Shown: positions 50,926 through 59,482 of the stretch, one piece after another
Layout of the letters: each line of letters starts with the position of its first letter
Position numbering within the stretch: position 1 is the first letter of the stretch
Source of the DNA: Marinilabilia salmonicolor
GTDB taxonomy: Bacteria > Bacteroidota > Bacteroidia > Bacteroidales > Marinilabiliaceae
DNA length: 64,000 nt
NCBI RefSeq assembly: GCF_003003035.1
Contig: NZ_PVTS01000008.1
Span: 1 to 64,000, forward strand
Direction of reading: 5' to 3'
Position numbers and translations under genes: made by a program
The notes under the pieces: model-generated
Seen by the model: the letters and a program-made list of their open reading frames with translations, nothing else
Told to the model about the DNA's origin: nothing
Database searches by the model: none

Positions 50926-52047
50926 TTATTCTGAAATTTCCGGTTTGCCGGATGGATTCCGAAGGATGTTGCGCAATACAGAGCGGAAGTTTAGCGGGCT
51001 GTTTGGGCAACTATTTGTAGTTTTCAATGCAGTAACTACTTTTTCAAAATCACTTTCCGGAATTTGCTTCTGGCTGAGCCGAAGGTGTCGGTGCCCATGG
51101 TGGAATCGGGACAAATACTCCTGTTCGGTCTGCCCCGGAGTTGGCACTATTATAATGGCTCTGTTCAGGAAATGCATATCCATAATGGTGGAGTAACCCG
51201 AGCGGGAAATAATGACTTTATGGCCTTGAATGAGCCGGAGCATTTCCCGTGTTGGCTGATGATCGAGTACAACGGGGTTTGCTCCTTCCCGGTATGAATT
51301 TTGGACATTGGTTTGTCCGGTAATCAGCGTGTGAAGTCCCTGCTGATTTTCGAGATTTTTTCTAAGAAGGCTTTCAAATATACTTCGTTGCGGTTCCGGC
51401 CCCGAAAGGATGCCCAGCAATGTTTTTTTCGGGAAGCCCTTATTGCTTTCTTCTGAAGTATTGTCAAAACGGGATAAAGGCCCTATTAAGATCGCATTTT
51501 TCGGAAGCCGGTATTGGTGAACTAGATTTCCTGCCAGGGAGTCAGCTTTGGGAAAATCGGGGATCCAGCACTGATCAAATTTCCCAATTAAATACTTTAC
51601 AAAAAGATGAAGTGGGTATTCTGCCCATTTAACCATTTTAGGCAGTTGAATGCAAAGCTGATGGGTGATTATTACTGAAGTTATTTTTGGATGTCTGGCA
51701 CCATATCGGTTGTCCGAAACAATTAGGTCGGGATGATACAATGCGGTCAGTTCTCTGATGCGTTTTTTTTCTTTACCAGGCCAGAGCAATAACCCGGGTA
51801 ACTGAAATATTATTTCTGAAAAGGCTCCGCGACTTCCAGAATAAAAAATTTTTGGACCGTCGAAAAAAACTGTTTCAATATCCGGAGTTTCACTCTTTAC
51901 CCAGTCGCAGAGTTTTTCTGATGCTGCAACAACTACCCGATGTCCGTTTCGGGAAAACTCCCGGATCAGGGGCAGGTCCCGTGCTATGTGTCCAAGACCC
52001 CAGTCCAGCGGGCAAAAGAGGATTGTTTTTTGTGTATTCTGCGACAT
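50926..52047 (-). CDS. GT-B fold glycosyltransferase (MurG/GT28-like)
   Basis: This 373-residue enzyme has the N-terminal acceptor-domain signature CPLDWGLGHIARDLPLIREFSRNGHRVVVAASE, as in GT28-like proteins. The C-terminal nucleotide-sugar domain is recognised by GILSGPEPQRSIFE, HQPTREMLRLIQGHKVIISRSGYSTIMDM and PTPGQTEQEYL, matching the GGxGT...E region of MurG-type enzymes. Donor and acceptor are unknown. It is an orphan, not in a polysaccharide cluster. It is probably peripheral to the inner membrane. Confidence 0.8.
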   Translation of the reverse strand: MSQNTQKTILFCPLDWGLGHIARDLPLIREFSRNGHRVVVAASEKLCDWVKSETPDIETVFFDGPKIFYSGSRGAFSEIIFQLPGLLLWPGKEKKRIRELTALYHPDLIVSDNRYGARHPKITSVIITHQLCIQLPKMVKWAEYPLHLFVKYLIGKFDQCWIPDFPKADSLAGNLVHQYRLPKNAILIGPLSRFDNTSEESNKGFPKKTLLGILSGPEPQRSIFESLLRKNLENQQGLHTLITGQTNVQNSYREGANPVVLDHQPTREMLRLIQGHKVIISRSGYSTIMDMHFLNRAIIIVPTPGQTEQEYLSRFHHGHRHLRLSQKQIPESDFEKVVTALKTTNSCPNSPLNFRSVLRNILRNPSGKPEISE

Positions 52048-52247
52048 TCGTTATAGGTAAATTGTCATTTTTCGTGTGTTTGAACTGCTAATTTAATTTG
52101 ATTTTCCTGACTTCCCGGAGATCTGCGTCACAAATCTTTCTGTTTGTATGCAATACCCGATTAATGCGTTTGGCAGGCTGGGAGTGACCCTTTCCCTAGG
52201 CCAAATGTGTGATGATAATTTAGAAACCAACGTGCCGATGTTTTTGT

Positions 52248-52255
52248 TATCTTTG
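52248..52255 (+). promoter_or_regulatory. -7 promoter box (TATCTTTG) for holB
   Basis: TATCTTTG matches the consensus and lies 34 bases before the start codon at 52290. No TTG at ideal spacing was found. Confidence 0.4.
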
Positions 52256-52289
52256 ACCTCAATCAGAATAAAAAGAGGTCAGGATTGTT

Positions 52290-53429
52290 ATGCTTTTCAA
52301 AGACGTTGTAGGACAAAAAGCCGTTAAGGATCATTTGATATCGATGGTGAGGGAAGACAGAATAAGTCACGCCCAACTGTTTACCGGCCCGGCCGGAGCA
52401 GGGTTGATGCCCCTTGCCCTTGCTTTTGCCCAATATGTGAATTGTCACAATCCCGGACCGGAGGATTCATGTGGTGTTTGTCCGTCGTGTAAAAAGATGG
52501 CTAAATTGATACATCCTGATTTTCATTTTGTTTTTCCTATCGTGAAAAGGGGAAGTGAAAAAAATCCGGTTTGTGCCGATTACCTTACCGAATGGAGAGA
52601 ATTTGTTCTAAAGAGTCCCTATTTTACCATTCATGAGTGGTTCTCTTTTCTGAATGCCGAGAAAAGTCAGGGTATGATTTATACCCAGGAAGGCAATGAG
52701 ATTATCAAACGGTTAAGTCTTAAGAATTTTGAGGGGAAGTACAAAATAATGGTGGTTTGGCAGCCGGAGAAAATGCATAACTCTGCCGCCAACCGATTGC
52801 TAAAGATTCTGGAAGAGCCTCCCGCACGCACCCTGTTTATTCTGGTGTCAGATTATCCCGCAGGTATTTTGCCAACCATCCTGTCCCGTACCCAGCAGTT
52901 GAAAATTCCACGCATTGATGATGCCGCCCTGACACAGGGACTTATGGGTACTTTTGGTGTTGAGGAAGCGGAGGCAAAAACTGTAGCCCGGATTTCGGGT
53001 GGTGATTTTGTGAAAGCACGGGATATAGTTGGAAACAGTGAAGAAAAGCAGTATTTTAATCAGATGTTTGTAAATTTCATGAGGTTCTCCTACAAAGGAC
53101 AGCTTGGTGAAATTGCAAAGTGGGTAGATGAGTTGTCCGGGCTTCCCAAAGAACGGTTAAAGAACTTGCTGCTCTATTGCATCGCAATTTTACGCGAAAG
53201 TTACATCGCGAACTATGATATAGCGGATCTGGTTTACGCCACCCCCGCAGAGAACAATTTTATTGATAAGTTCAAACCTTTTGTGAACGATCGCAATGTG
53301 GAGTCTATGGTCGAAGAGTTTTCTCTGGCGCTGGCCCATATTGAACAGAACGGTAACATCAGGCTTGTGCTTTTCGATATGGCAATCAAAATAAGCAGTT
53401 GGTTCAGAATTTCCAATAAGCTCGTTTGA
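52290..53429 (+). CDS. holB: DNA polymerase III delta' subunit
   Basis: This 379-residue clamp-loader subunit has an AAA+ fold (VVGQKAVKDHLI...HAQLFTGPAGAG). The P-loop Lys is replaced (GPAGAGLMPLA), as in delta' subunits that do not bind ATP. A four-Cys zinc module follows (Cys residues in VNCHNPGPEDSCGVCPSCKKM). The sensor region (AANRLLKILEEPPARTLFILVSDYPAGILPTILSRTQQL) keeps the Ser-Arg finger. ricT follows downstream, the same order as holB-yaaT in Bacillus, which supports the call. Confidence 0.94.
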   Translation: MLFKDVVGQKAVKDHLISMVREDRISHAQLFTGPAGAGLMPLALAFAQYVNCHNPGPEDSCGVCPSCKKMAKLIHPDFHFVFPIVKRGSEKNPVCADYLTEWREFVLKSPYFTIHEWFSFLNAEKSQGMIYTQEGNEIIKRLSLKNFEGKYKIMVVWQPEKMHNSAANRLLKILEEPPARTLFILVSDYPAGILPTILSRTQQLKIPRIDDAALTQGLMGTFGVEEAEAKTVARISGGDFVKARDIVGNSEEKQYFNQMFVNFMRFSYKGQLGEIAKWVDELSGLPKERLKNLLLYCIAILRESYIANYDIADLVYATPAENNFIDKFKPFVNDRNVESMVEEFSLALAHIEQNGNIRLVLFDMAIKISSWFRISNKLV

Positions 53430-53601
53430 TTGCCCCCTGGCGGAAACGGCATTTTGCGGTTTCCATATTATATTATATACCTGAGAACAAATGATTTTAA
53501 AGAGGCTCAACGGAGCATCTTTTCATGCCTGAATACCCCCGGATTATGATATTTTCGGGGTTGGTAGGAAATTTTTGTTCTCATCAAAAATCAGGAATGT
53601 T

Positions 53602-54789
53602 ATGGAAGAAGAAACAATTCCGCAGGAGAGCAAGTGTAGTACCTGCAGCAGCCGGTGCGGCAAGCTGGACGTATTCGACTGGCTTTCTGATCTTCCGCAA
53701 TCAGGCAATACGACCGATATTGTGGAGGTTCAGTTCAAAAATACACGTAAAGGTTTTTTTAGAAACAGCAATCAGCTTAAGCTGAAAAAAGGAGATGTGG
53801 TTGCTGTGGAGGCCTCGCCCGGTCATGACATTGGTGAGGTTACGCTTACCGGTGAGCTGGTAATTCTGCAAATGAAGAAAAACGGCTTCGATCCCGGCAG
53901 TTATGAGTTTAAACGGGTTTACCGGAAAGCCAAGCCGGTTGATATTGACAAGTGGGAAGAAGCCAAAGCTCTTGAGCATGAAACAATGCTGGAATCAAGA
54001 CGCATCGCAGAGAGGCTCAGACTCAATATGAAAATAGGTGATGTTGAGTATCAGGGCGATCGGACCAAAGCGATATTCTACTATATTGCAGATGAGCGGG
54101 TTGATTTCAGGGAGTTGATAAAAGTGCTTGCCGACAGGTTTAAAGTACGCATTGAGATGCGCCAGATTGGTGCCAGACAGGAAGCCGGCCGTATTGGTGG
54201 AATCGGCCCTTGCGGTCGTGAACTGTGCTGTTCAACCTGGATGACCAACTTTGTTTCGGTTACAACCAATGCTGCACGATATCAGGAAATATCCCTGAAT
54301 CCTCAAAAACTTGCAGGACAGTGTGGAAAACTAAAATGTTGCCTCAACTACGAGCTGGATGCTTACATCGATGCTCAAAAAGATTTTCCAAGGACAGATA
54401 TTCCACTGAGAACAGAGAACGAGACCTATTACCATTTTAAGACCGATATCTTTAAACGCCTGATGTGGTTCTCCTCGGGCCGTGAAAGTACCGGCAATGT
54501 GGTTATGCTGACGGTGGACAGGGTCAAAGAGATTATTGAGCTCAATAAAAAGGGTACAAAAATTGAAAAACTGGCCAGCGAAACTTCTGTTACCGTTGTG
54601 AAGGAGATCGATTATACCAATGTGGTAGGGGAGGACAGTATTACGCGTTTTGATGAAAAAAATCCCAAAAATAAACGTCGTAAAAACAAACGTCGTAAAA
54701 ATCCCAATAAAACCGGTAATGGAAACAATTCAAATCGCAGACGCAGAAATGACAGGTCATCGAATGCTTCCGGTAATCAGAAAAACTAG
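53602..54789 (+). CDS. ricT: RicT/YaaT (PSP1 domain) Fe-S regulatory protein
   Basis: ATG at 53602 (MEEETIPQESK) is preferred over an upstream TTG at 53575. The 395-residue protein has an N-terminal Cys cluster (CSTCSSRCGKLDVFDWL), the PSP1 domain (about 35-200), and the conserved GIGPCGRELCCSTW and AGQCGKLKCCLNYE motifs that bind a [4Fe-4S] cluster in Bacillus RicT. There RicT helps Y-complex control of RNase Y mRNA processing. The last 45 residues are a basic low-complexity tail (KNKRRKNKRRKN...) likely to touch RNA. The holB-ricT-gldH order is typical for Bacteroidota. Confidence 0.93.
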   Translation: MEEETIPQESKCSTCSSRCGKLDVFDWLSDLPQSGNTTDIVEVQFKNTRKGFFRNSNQLKLKKGDVVAVEASPGHDIGEVTLTGELVILQMKKNGFDPGSYEFKRVYRKAKPVDIDKWEEAKALEHETMLESRRIAERLRLNMKIGDVEYQGDRTKAIFYYIADERVDFRELIKVLADRFKVRIEMRQIGARQEAGRIGGIGPCGRELCCSTWMTNFVSVTTNAARYQEISLNPQKLAGQCGKLKCCLNYELDAYIDAQKDFPRTDIPLRTENETYYHFKTDIFKRLMWFSSGRESTGNVVMLTVDRVKEIIELNKKGTKIEKLASETSVTVVKEIDYTNVVGEDSITRFDEKNPKNKRRKNKRRKNPNKTGNGNNSNRRRRNDRSSNASGNQKN

Positions 54790-55252
54790 GGTATTGCTTG
54801 TTTTGGTGCTGGTGGGACTTGCATCGTGCAATCAGAGCCTGGTGTATGAGGAGAACCGGGAAATTCCGGGTAAGAACTGGCATAAGGATTCTCTCGTGGT
54901 CTTTGCACCTGCTATAGAGGACACCTCTAATGTTCTGAACTTTGGCTTTTCATTTGAACACAACAATGATTATCCCTATAGTAATCTTTGGCTGTTTATT
55001 GATGTGAAAGGTCCCGAAGGGCATCAGCAAACCGATACCATGGAGTTTTTTCTGGCTGAACCCGACGGCAGATGGTTGGGCAAGGGGAACGACGACTCCA
55101 GAACGGTAAACTGGCTGTATAAAAGAGGTGTGAAAATGCGACAACCGGGCACCTACTCTTTTGTTGTTCGTCAAGGTATGAGACGAGACCGGTTGGATGG
55201 TGTACAATCCCTCTCCATGTGGGTGGAAAAAATCAATCCGGAAACGAAGTAG
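54764..55252 (+). CDS. gldH: gliding motility lipoprotein GldH
   Basis: The start at 54764 (MLPVIRKTRVLLVLVLVGLASC) gives a lipoprotein signal and lies within the end of ricT, a 26-base overlap; ATG at 54749 is an alternative. The 162-residue protein shows the GldH features: EENREIPGKNWHKDSLVVFAPAIEDTSN, NDYPYSNLWLFIDVKGPEG, MEFFLAEPDGRWLGKG and GTYSFVVRQGMRRDRLDGV. GldH is needed for gliding and T9SS-linked motility in Flavobacterium; in non-gliders its role is unclear. It sits in the holB-ricT operon. Confidence 0.9.
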   Translation: MLPVIRKTRVLLVLVLVGLASCNQSLVYEENREIPGKNWHKDSLVVFAPAIEDTSNVLNFGFSFEHNNDYPYSNLWLFIDVKGPEGHQQTDTMEFFLAEPDGRWLGKGNDDSRTVNWLYKRGVKMRQPGTYSFVVRQGMRRDRLDGVQSLSMWVEKINPETK

Positions 55253-55287
55253 TCCTTTTTTGTTGTTTTTTAATGTGTTGACTTGTT

Positions 55288-56049
55288 GTGGGAAAGAATA
55301 AGTTAAAGAAGTTTGCGGAGATGGCCACCTATTCACATGTGGTACAAGCTCCATTTGATGAGGTCTTTCATAGCAACCATGCGTTGTATGGGAAATGGAA
55401 AGAGCAGTTTTTCGGGAATGACAATCCGGTTGTTCTTGAGTTGGGTTGCGGTAAAGGGGAATACACGGTTGGATTGGCCCGGCTGTTTCCCGGAAAAAAC
55501 TTTATAGGAGTGGACATCAAAGGGAACCGGATGCACCGGGGAGCCACGGATGTGCTGAATGAAGGGTTGAAAAATGCCGGGTTTCTGAGAACCCGCATTG
55601 AGGCTATTCATGCCTTCTTTGCCCCTTCTGAGGTGGATGAGATCTGGCTCACTTTTCCTGATCCGCAGATTAAGAAGTTCCGGAAAAGACTCACCAGTAC
55701 ACGGTTTCTTTCTGCTTACGGACGTTTTCTGAAGCCCGGAGGCATCGTTCATCTTAAAACAGATAGCTTGTTTATGTACACCTACACCAGAGAGCTCTTA
55801 AAGGCTAATGATATAACTCCTCTGGTAGATGAGACTGATTTGTACTCCAATGGTTATCAGGATGATATTTTAGGTATTCAGACCTATTATGAGAAGAAGT
55901 GGCTTGATCACGGCATTCCGATAAAATATCTGAAGTTTGAATTGCAGAATGCGGATGAGCTTGTAGAGCCCGAGGTGGAGATAGAGCCGGATGAATACCG
56001 AAGTGCGGGAAGAGGTGTAAAACCGCGGAGAACAGGAAATCAACTTTGA
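55288..56049 (+). CDS. trmB: tRNA (guanine-N7-)-methyltransferase
   Basis: The GTG at 55288 is taken as the start because it encodes the family N-terminus MGKNKLKKFAEMATYSHVVQAP; the first ATG (55321) would remove it. The 253-residue SAM-dependent enzyme methylates G46 of tRNA. Motifs include VLELGCGKGEYTVGLA (SAM site), FIGVDIKGNRMHRGA, EIWLTFPDPQIKKFRKRLTSTRFL and HLKTDSLFMYTYT. An acidic linker and a basic tail (GRGVKPRRTGNQL) extend the C-terminus. The next gene starts one base after the stop. Confidence 0.95.
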   Translation: MGKNKLKKFAEMATYSHVVQAPFDEVFHSNHALYGKWKEQFFGNDNPVVLELGCGKGEYTVGLARLFPGKNFIGVDIKGNRMHRGATDVLNEGLKNAGFLRTRIEAIHAFFAPSEVDEIWLTFPDPQIKKFRKRLTSTRFLSAYGRFLKPGGIVHLKTDSLFMYTYTRELLKANDITPLVDETDLYSNGYQDDILGIQTYYEKKWLDHGIPIKYLKFELQNADELVEPEVEIEPDEYRSAGRGVKPRRTGNQL

Positions 56050-56050
56050 T

Positions 56051-56383
56051 ATGGATGAGGGCTTTTTTACCCGGGTGTATGAGGCTGTCAGGCAGGTTCC
56101 TTCCGGACGGGTTACCAGTTACGGTGCGGTTGCTGCTGCTGTTGGTGCACCCGGAGCATCCCGGATGGTCGGGTGGGCCATGAATAAATCTTTTTCGCAA
56201 CCAGGATTTGTTCCTGCTCACAGAGTAGTCAACAGAAGCGGGATGCTCACAGGCAAACACGCTTTCCCTAATGCCGATACCATGCAGGAATTGTTGAAAA
56301 GCGAAGGGATTGAGGTGGAGGAAGATGTTGTTGTGAACTTTAAGGAGGTGTTTTGGGACGATTTTAACGTGGAGTTAGGATGA
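56051..56383 (+). CDS. alkyltransferase-like protein (MGMT fold, no active Cys)
   Basis: The 110-residue protein matches the DNA-binding domain of O6-methylguanine-DNA methyltransferase: VPSGRVTSYGAVAAAVGAPGASRMVGWAM and a helix-turn-helix Arg finger. The active-site PCHRV reads PAHRVV, so the methyl-accepting Cys is Ala. This places it among alkyltransferase-like (ATL) proteins, which bind O6-alkylguanine and flag it for nucleotide excision repair. It follows trmB by one base and is probably cotranscribed. Confidence 0.92.
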   Translation: MDEGFFTRVYEAVRQVPSGRVTSYGAVAAAVGAPGASRMVGWAMNKSFSQPGFVPAHRVVNRSGMLTGKHAFPNADTMQELLKSEGIEVEEDVVVNFKEVFWDDFNVELG

Positions 56384-56418
56384 ATTTATTTTTCTTACAC
56401 CTCTCCGGTAAGTAAACA

Positions 56419-56451
56419 TTTGTTCGCTTTCCGGAATTTTTTTTACCTTTG
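56419..56451 (+). promoter_or_regulatory. promoter of the mrp-nfu operon (TTTG / TACCTTTG)
   Basis: TTTG at 56419-56422 and TACCTTTG at 56444-56451 are separated by 21 bases, matching the Bacteroidota -33/-7 pattern. The start codon of mrp follows at 56486. Confidence 0.6.
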
Positions 56452-56485
56452 CCCTTATATTTAAAAAGTTTAAATAAAATTAGAT

Positions 56486-57595
56486 ATGAGTTTTTATCCA
56501 CAGCTTGTAACTGATGCTTTAAAGCATGTAATTCATCCGGCCAAAGAGAAAGATATTGTCTCTTTGGGAATGGTTGAAGACGATATTCGGATTGACGGGA
56601 AGCGAATAAGTTTCAGTCTAAAATTCGACCGGGCCAATGATCCGTTTGTTTCTGCCATAAAAAAAGCTTCGGTTCATGCTATCAAGAAATACGTAGGAGA
56701 AGATGCAGAGATTGAAGGAAATATTTTCGTTAAAATAAATCCTCGTGCACCCATTCCTGAGCAAAAAATGTTGGCAGGGGTAAAGAATGTTATTGCCGTT
56801 GCTTCCGGTAAAGGGGGAGTTGGGAAATCTACCGTGGCAAGTAATCTTGCTGTTGCTCTGGCCAATTTGGGATATAAAGTAGGATTGTTGGATGCCGATG
56901 TGTTTGGACCATCTATTCCGAAAATGTTTCAAACCGAAGACGCACGTCCGGTATTGCGCAAAGTAGATGGAAAAGATAAGATTGTTCCGGTAGAAAAATA
57001 CGGAGTGAAGAATCTGAGTATTGGATATTTTGTGGAGGCTAATGATGCCCTGGTTTGGCGAGGTGCTATGGCTACCGGTGCTATTAAACAATTGATAGGC
57101 GATGGCGATTGGGGAGAATTGGATTATCTGCTGCTGGATTTACCTCCCGGAACCAGTGATATTCATCTTACCGTGGTTCAGACGATCTCTCTGACCGGTG
57201 CAGTGGTGGTCAGTACGCCTCAGGATGTGGCTCTTGCCGATGCCCGAAAAGGAATCAGTATGTTTACCGGCGAGAAAATTAACGTACCTGTACTTGGATT
57301 GGTGGAGAATATGGCCTGGTTTACTCCGGCTGAGCTTCCTGATAACAAGTATTATATTTTTGGAGAAGGTGGTTGTAAAAGACTGGCTGAAGAGCTGAAC
57401 GTGGAATTGCTCGGACAGATTCCTATTGTGCAAAGTATTCGTGAAGGAGGAGACAAAGGGGAGCCGTCGGCGCTCAATCCCGACTCTGTTACCGGAAGAG
57501 CCTTTGCAGAACTTGGTGAGGCTGTGGTAAAGGCGGTTGAAAAACGGAATCAGGATCTGCCACCCACCAAAGTAGTTGAAATAACCAGGAAATAA
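56486..57595 (+). CDS. mrp: Mrp/NBP35-family Fe-S cluster carrier ATPase
   Basis: The 369-residue protein has an N-terminal MIP18-like domain (about 1-90), then a deviant Walker A ASGKGGVGKSTVASNLA, LLDADVFGPSIPKMF, LDYLLLDLPPGTSDIHLT and STPQDVALADARKGI. The family carries Fe-S clusters to apo-proteins in the cytoplasm. The C-terminal CxxC of many Mrp proteins is not seen; only one Cys (GEGGCKRLAEE) is present there. An nfu gene follows 12 bases later, so the two form an Fe-S assembly operon. Confidence 0.95.
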   Translation: MSFYPQLVTDALKHVIHPAKEKDIVSLGMVEDDIRIDGKRISFSLKFDRANDPFVSAIKKASVHAIKKYVGEDAEIEGNIFVKINPRAPIPEQKMLAGVKNVIAVASGKGGVGKSTVASNLAVALANLGYKVGLLDADVFGPSIPKMFQTEDARPVLRKVDGKDKIVPVEKYGVKNLSIGYFVEANDALVWRGAMATGAIKQLIGDGDWGELDYLLLDLPPGTSDIHLTVVQTISLTGAVVVSTPQDVALADARKGISMFTGEKINVPVLGLVENMAWFTPAELPDNKYYIFGEGGCKRLAEELNVELLGQIPIVQSIREGGDKGEPSALNPDSVTGRAFAELGEAVVKAVEKRNQDLPPTKVVEITRK

Positions 57596-57607
57596 ACGAC
57601 TTTTGAT

Positions 57608-57847
57608 ATGGAAAAGGAGCAACTAAAACAACGGGTCCTGGAAGCACTGGAAAGCATCAGGCCTTATTTGCAATCGGATGGAGGAGATATTGTTTTTGTG
57701 GAGCTGACCGACGACATGCAGGTAAAAGTTCAGCTTACAGGTGCCTGTGATGGATGTCCCATGAGTTTGCAAACGCTCAAGGGAGGTGTTGAAATGGTGG
57801 TAAAACAAAAAGTCCCCGAGATTCTTGAGGTCGTTGCTGTTCATTAA
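57608..57847 (+). CDS. NifU-like C-terminal domain protein (Nfu)
   Basis: This 79-residue Nfu domain has the cluster-binding CxxC in TGACDGCPMSLQTLKGGVE, preceded by IRPYLQSDGGDIVFVEL. It transfers Fe-S clusters and partners with the Mrp ATPase encoded immediately upstream. It converges with the response-regulator gene at 57865 with a 17-base gap. Confidence 0.94.
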   Translation: MEKEQLKQRVLEALESIRPYLQSDGGDIVFVELTDDMQVKVQLTGACDGCPMSLQTLKGGVEMVVKQKVPEILEVVAVH

Positions 57848-57864
57848 CAAAGCTTTCTGATTGA

Positions 57865-59220
57865 TCAGGCGTTAATGTCCGGATTTTCTTCTTTGTACTT
57901 TTTCAGCAGATTGTAAATGGTTGATTTACCAATGTCAAGACGCCTGGCAACTTCCATTACATTTTTATATTTCTTCATGAAATAGATGATGATGCGTTCG
58001 TTGTATTCTTTGAGGGTTATTTCTTCATGAAAGACACCCGGGGTAGGATCTGCATAATTAAAAACAATGTGTCGTTCCTCCACTACCCGGCTGTTTGCCA
58101 GGATCGCGCTCAGCTCAATAATGGCTTTTAGTTCTCTGATATTTCCGGGATAATTGTGAGATAGTAATTTTTTCTTTGCCCCTGATGACAAAATCATCGG
58201 GGGTAAATTGTTTTTCAAACAGAAGGTTTGCAGAAAAAAGTCGCCCAGAATAATTACATCTTTGCCTCTTTCGCGCAGAGCAGGCATTGTAATAGGGAGA
58301 CCGGCCAGATAGTAGTATAAGTCTTCCCTGAACTTTTTTTCTTTCACCGCCTGCAGCATGTCATAGGAGGTGGTGGTGATGACCCTGCATTTCACTTCCT
58401 GCTCGTGGTTGCTGCCAATGCGTTTTATTTTTCGTTCCTGAAACACATCGAGCAGTTCTTTTTGCAAATCGTCATCAAAATCTGTGATGTCATCAAGGAC
58501 GAGTGTTCCCTCGCCTGCTTCTTCAAATTTTCCTTTGGTTGTCATGAGGGTGTCCGCCCATGCGGCTTTCTCTACTCCAAAGAGGGTTTTTCGCAATTCC
58601 TCATTCGACATGGAGGAGATACTGACCTGGATAAAAGGGTGGTCTTTTCGGTCTGAATTGTAATGTATCGTTTTCGCCACCAGGTCTTTGCCGGTGCCGG
58701 GTTCTCCCAGTATGGACACGTTGATTTTTGTAACTTTTGTTGCCTTGTCAATGAGAGAGAAGGTGTTTTTTAAAGCGGAACTGTTGCCCAGCAGGGTGTC
58801 GTGAAACGGATATTTTTTGGAAACTTCCTTCTTGAGCTGATCCAACTGGCTCCGGAGTTCCATATTTGAGCGAATTTTATCCAAAGTGTGGAGCACTCTT
58901 TCTTTGATGTTTTCATCTTTGGTGATGTAATCGTATGCACCCTCCTTCAGTAACTGAACCGCCAGTTGCAGGTTGTCCTGGCCGGAGATAATGATGATTT
59001 CAGTTTCCGGATTAAGGTTTTTGATTTTTTTCATCAGATCAGTTCCTGACATGTCAGGCAGCCCCAAGTCAAGGGTAACCACATCAGGCAGAGAGGTAAC
59101 CCGGGTCAAAAAGCTTTGAGCATTCGGAAAATTCCGGACTTCGTAATTACCGGATGTTGCCAGTATGTGTTTAATCATTTTGCTGAACAGAGGGTCGTCC
59201 TCAATGATGTCAACTCTCAT
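57865..59220 (-). CDS. NtrC-like response regulator with degenerate sigma-54 contact motif
   Basis: The 451-residue protein has a receiver domain (IIEDD, Asp51 in TLDLGLPD, Lys101), an AAA+ domain (about 140-370) and a Fis-type helix-turn-helix (about 405-445: VMEVARRLDIGKSTIYNLLKKY). Walker A is intact (GEPGTGKD, 172-179). The sigma-54 loop that normally reads GAFTGA is AAWADT (219-224), and Walker B ends LDD rather than LDE. The second Arg of the REDLYYRL motif is Tyr. It probably does not open sigma-54 holoenzyme in the usual way and may act as a sigma-70-type regulator or sensor. It is divergent from porW. Confidence 0.9.
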   Translation of the reverse strand: MRVDIIEDDPLFSKMIKHILATSGNYEVRNFPNAQSFLTRVTSLPDVVTLDLGLPDMSGTDLMKKIKNLNPETEIIIISGQDNLQLAVQLLKEGAYDYITKDENIKERVLHTLDKIRSNMELRSQLDQLKKEVSKKYPFHDTLLGNSSALKNTFSLIDKATKVTKINVSILGEPGTGKDLVAKTIHYNSDRKDHPFIQVSISSMSNEELRKTLFGVEKAAWADTLMTTKGKFEEAGEGTLVLDDITDFDDDLQKELLDVFQERKIKRIGSNHEQEVKCRVITTTSYDMLQAVKEKKFREDLYYYLAGLPITMPALRERGKDVIILGDFFLQTFCLKNNLPPMILSSGAKKKLLSHNYPGNIRELKAIIELSAILANSRVVEERHIVFNYADPTPGVFHEEITLKEYNERIIIYFMKKYKNVMEVARRLDIGKSTIYNLLKKYKEENPDINA

Positions 59221-59322
59221 AAACCCGAAGTTTGAAACATATTAAGCTGAAAAAAAAGCACTTCACATCCGGATTAATGGAAATTAGCCCTGATGGTACA
59301 AAAAAACTTCCACTCAGATGAT

Positions 59323-59330
59323 TATCTTTG
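59323..59330 (+). promoter_or_regulatory. possible -7 box (TATCTTTG) upstream of porW
   Basis: TATCTTTG matches the consensus but lies 153 bases before the porW start, implying a long leader; no TTG is seen at standard spacing. The rest of the 59221-59482 divergent region is AT-rich without other clear signals. Confidence 0.35.
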
Positions 59331-59482
59331 TTGGGATTTGTCAGTGACAATGCAATTAATAAAAATTTTCCCGACATTGAGGTGCTTCTGATTATTGGGT
59401 TAAAAGTATTTTTTCTTCCCCAATTTGTGAAATATTTTTGCTGCAGTTTAGTTTATAATATATTACCAGTCCGGTTTTGTAC

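Noticed and set aside
52290-53429. Missing P-loop Lys in HolB as a sign of a broken gene
   Set aside because: Loss of ATP binding is normal for delta' subunits, and the zinc module and Ser-Arg finger are intact.
53575-53601. TTG start for ricT
   Set aside because: ATG at 53602 gives the expected N-terminus just before the Cys cluster; the extra nine residues match nothing.
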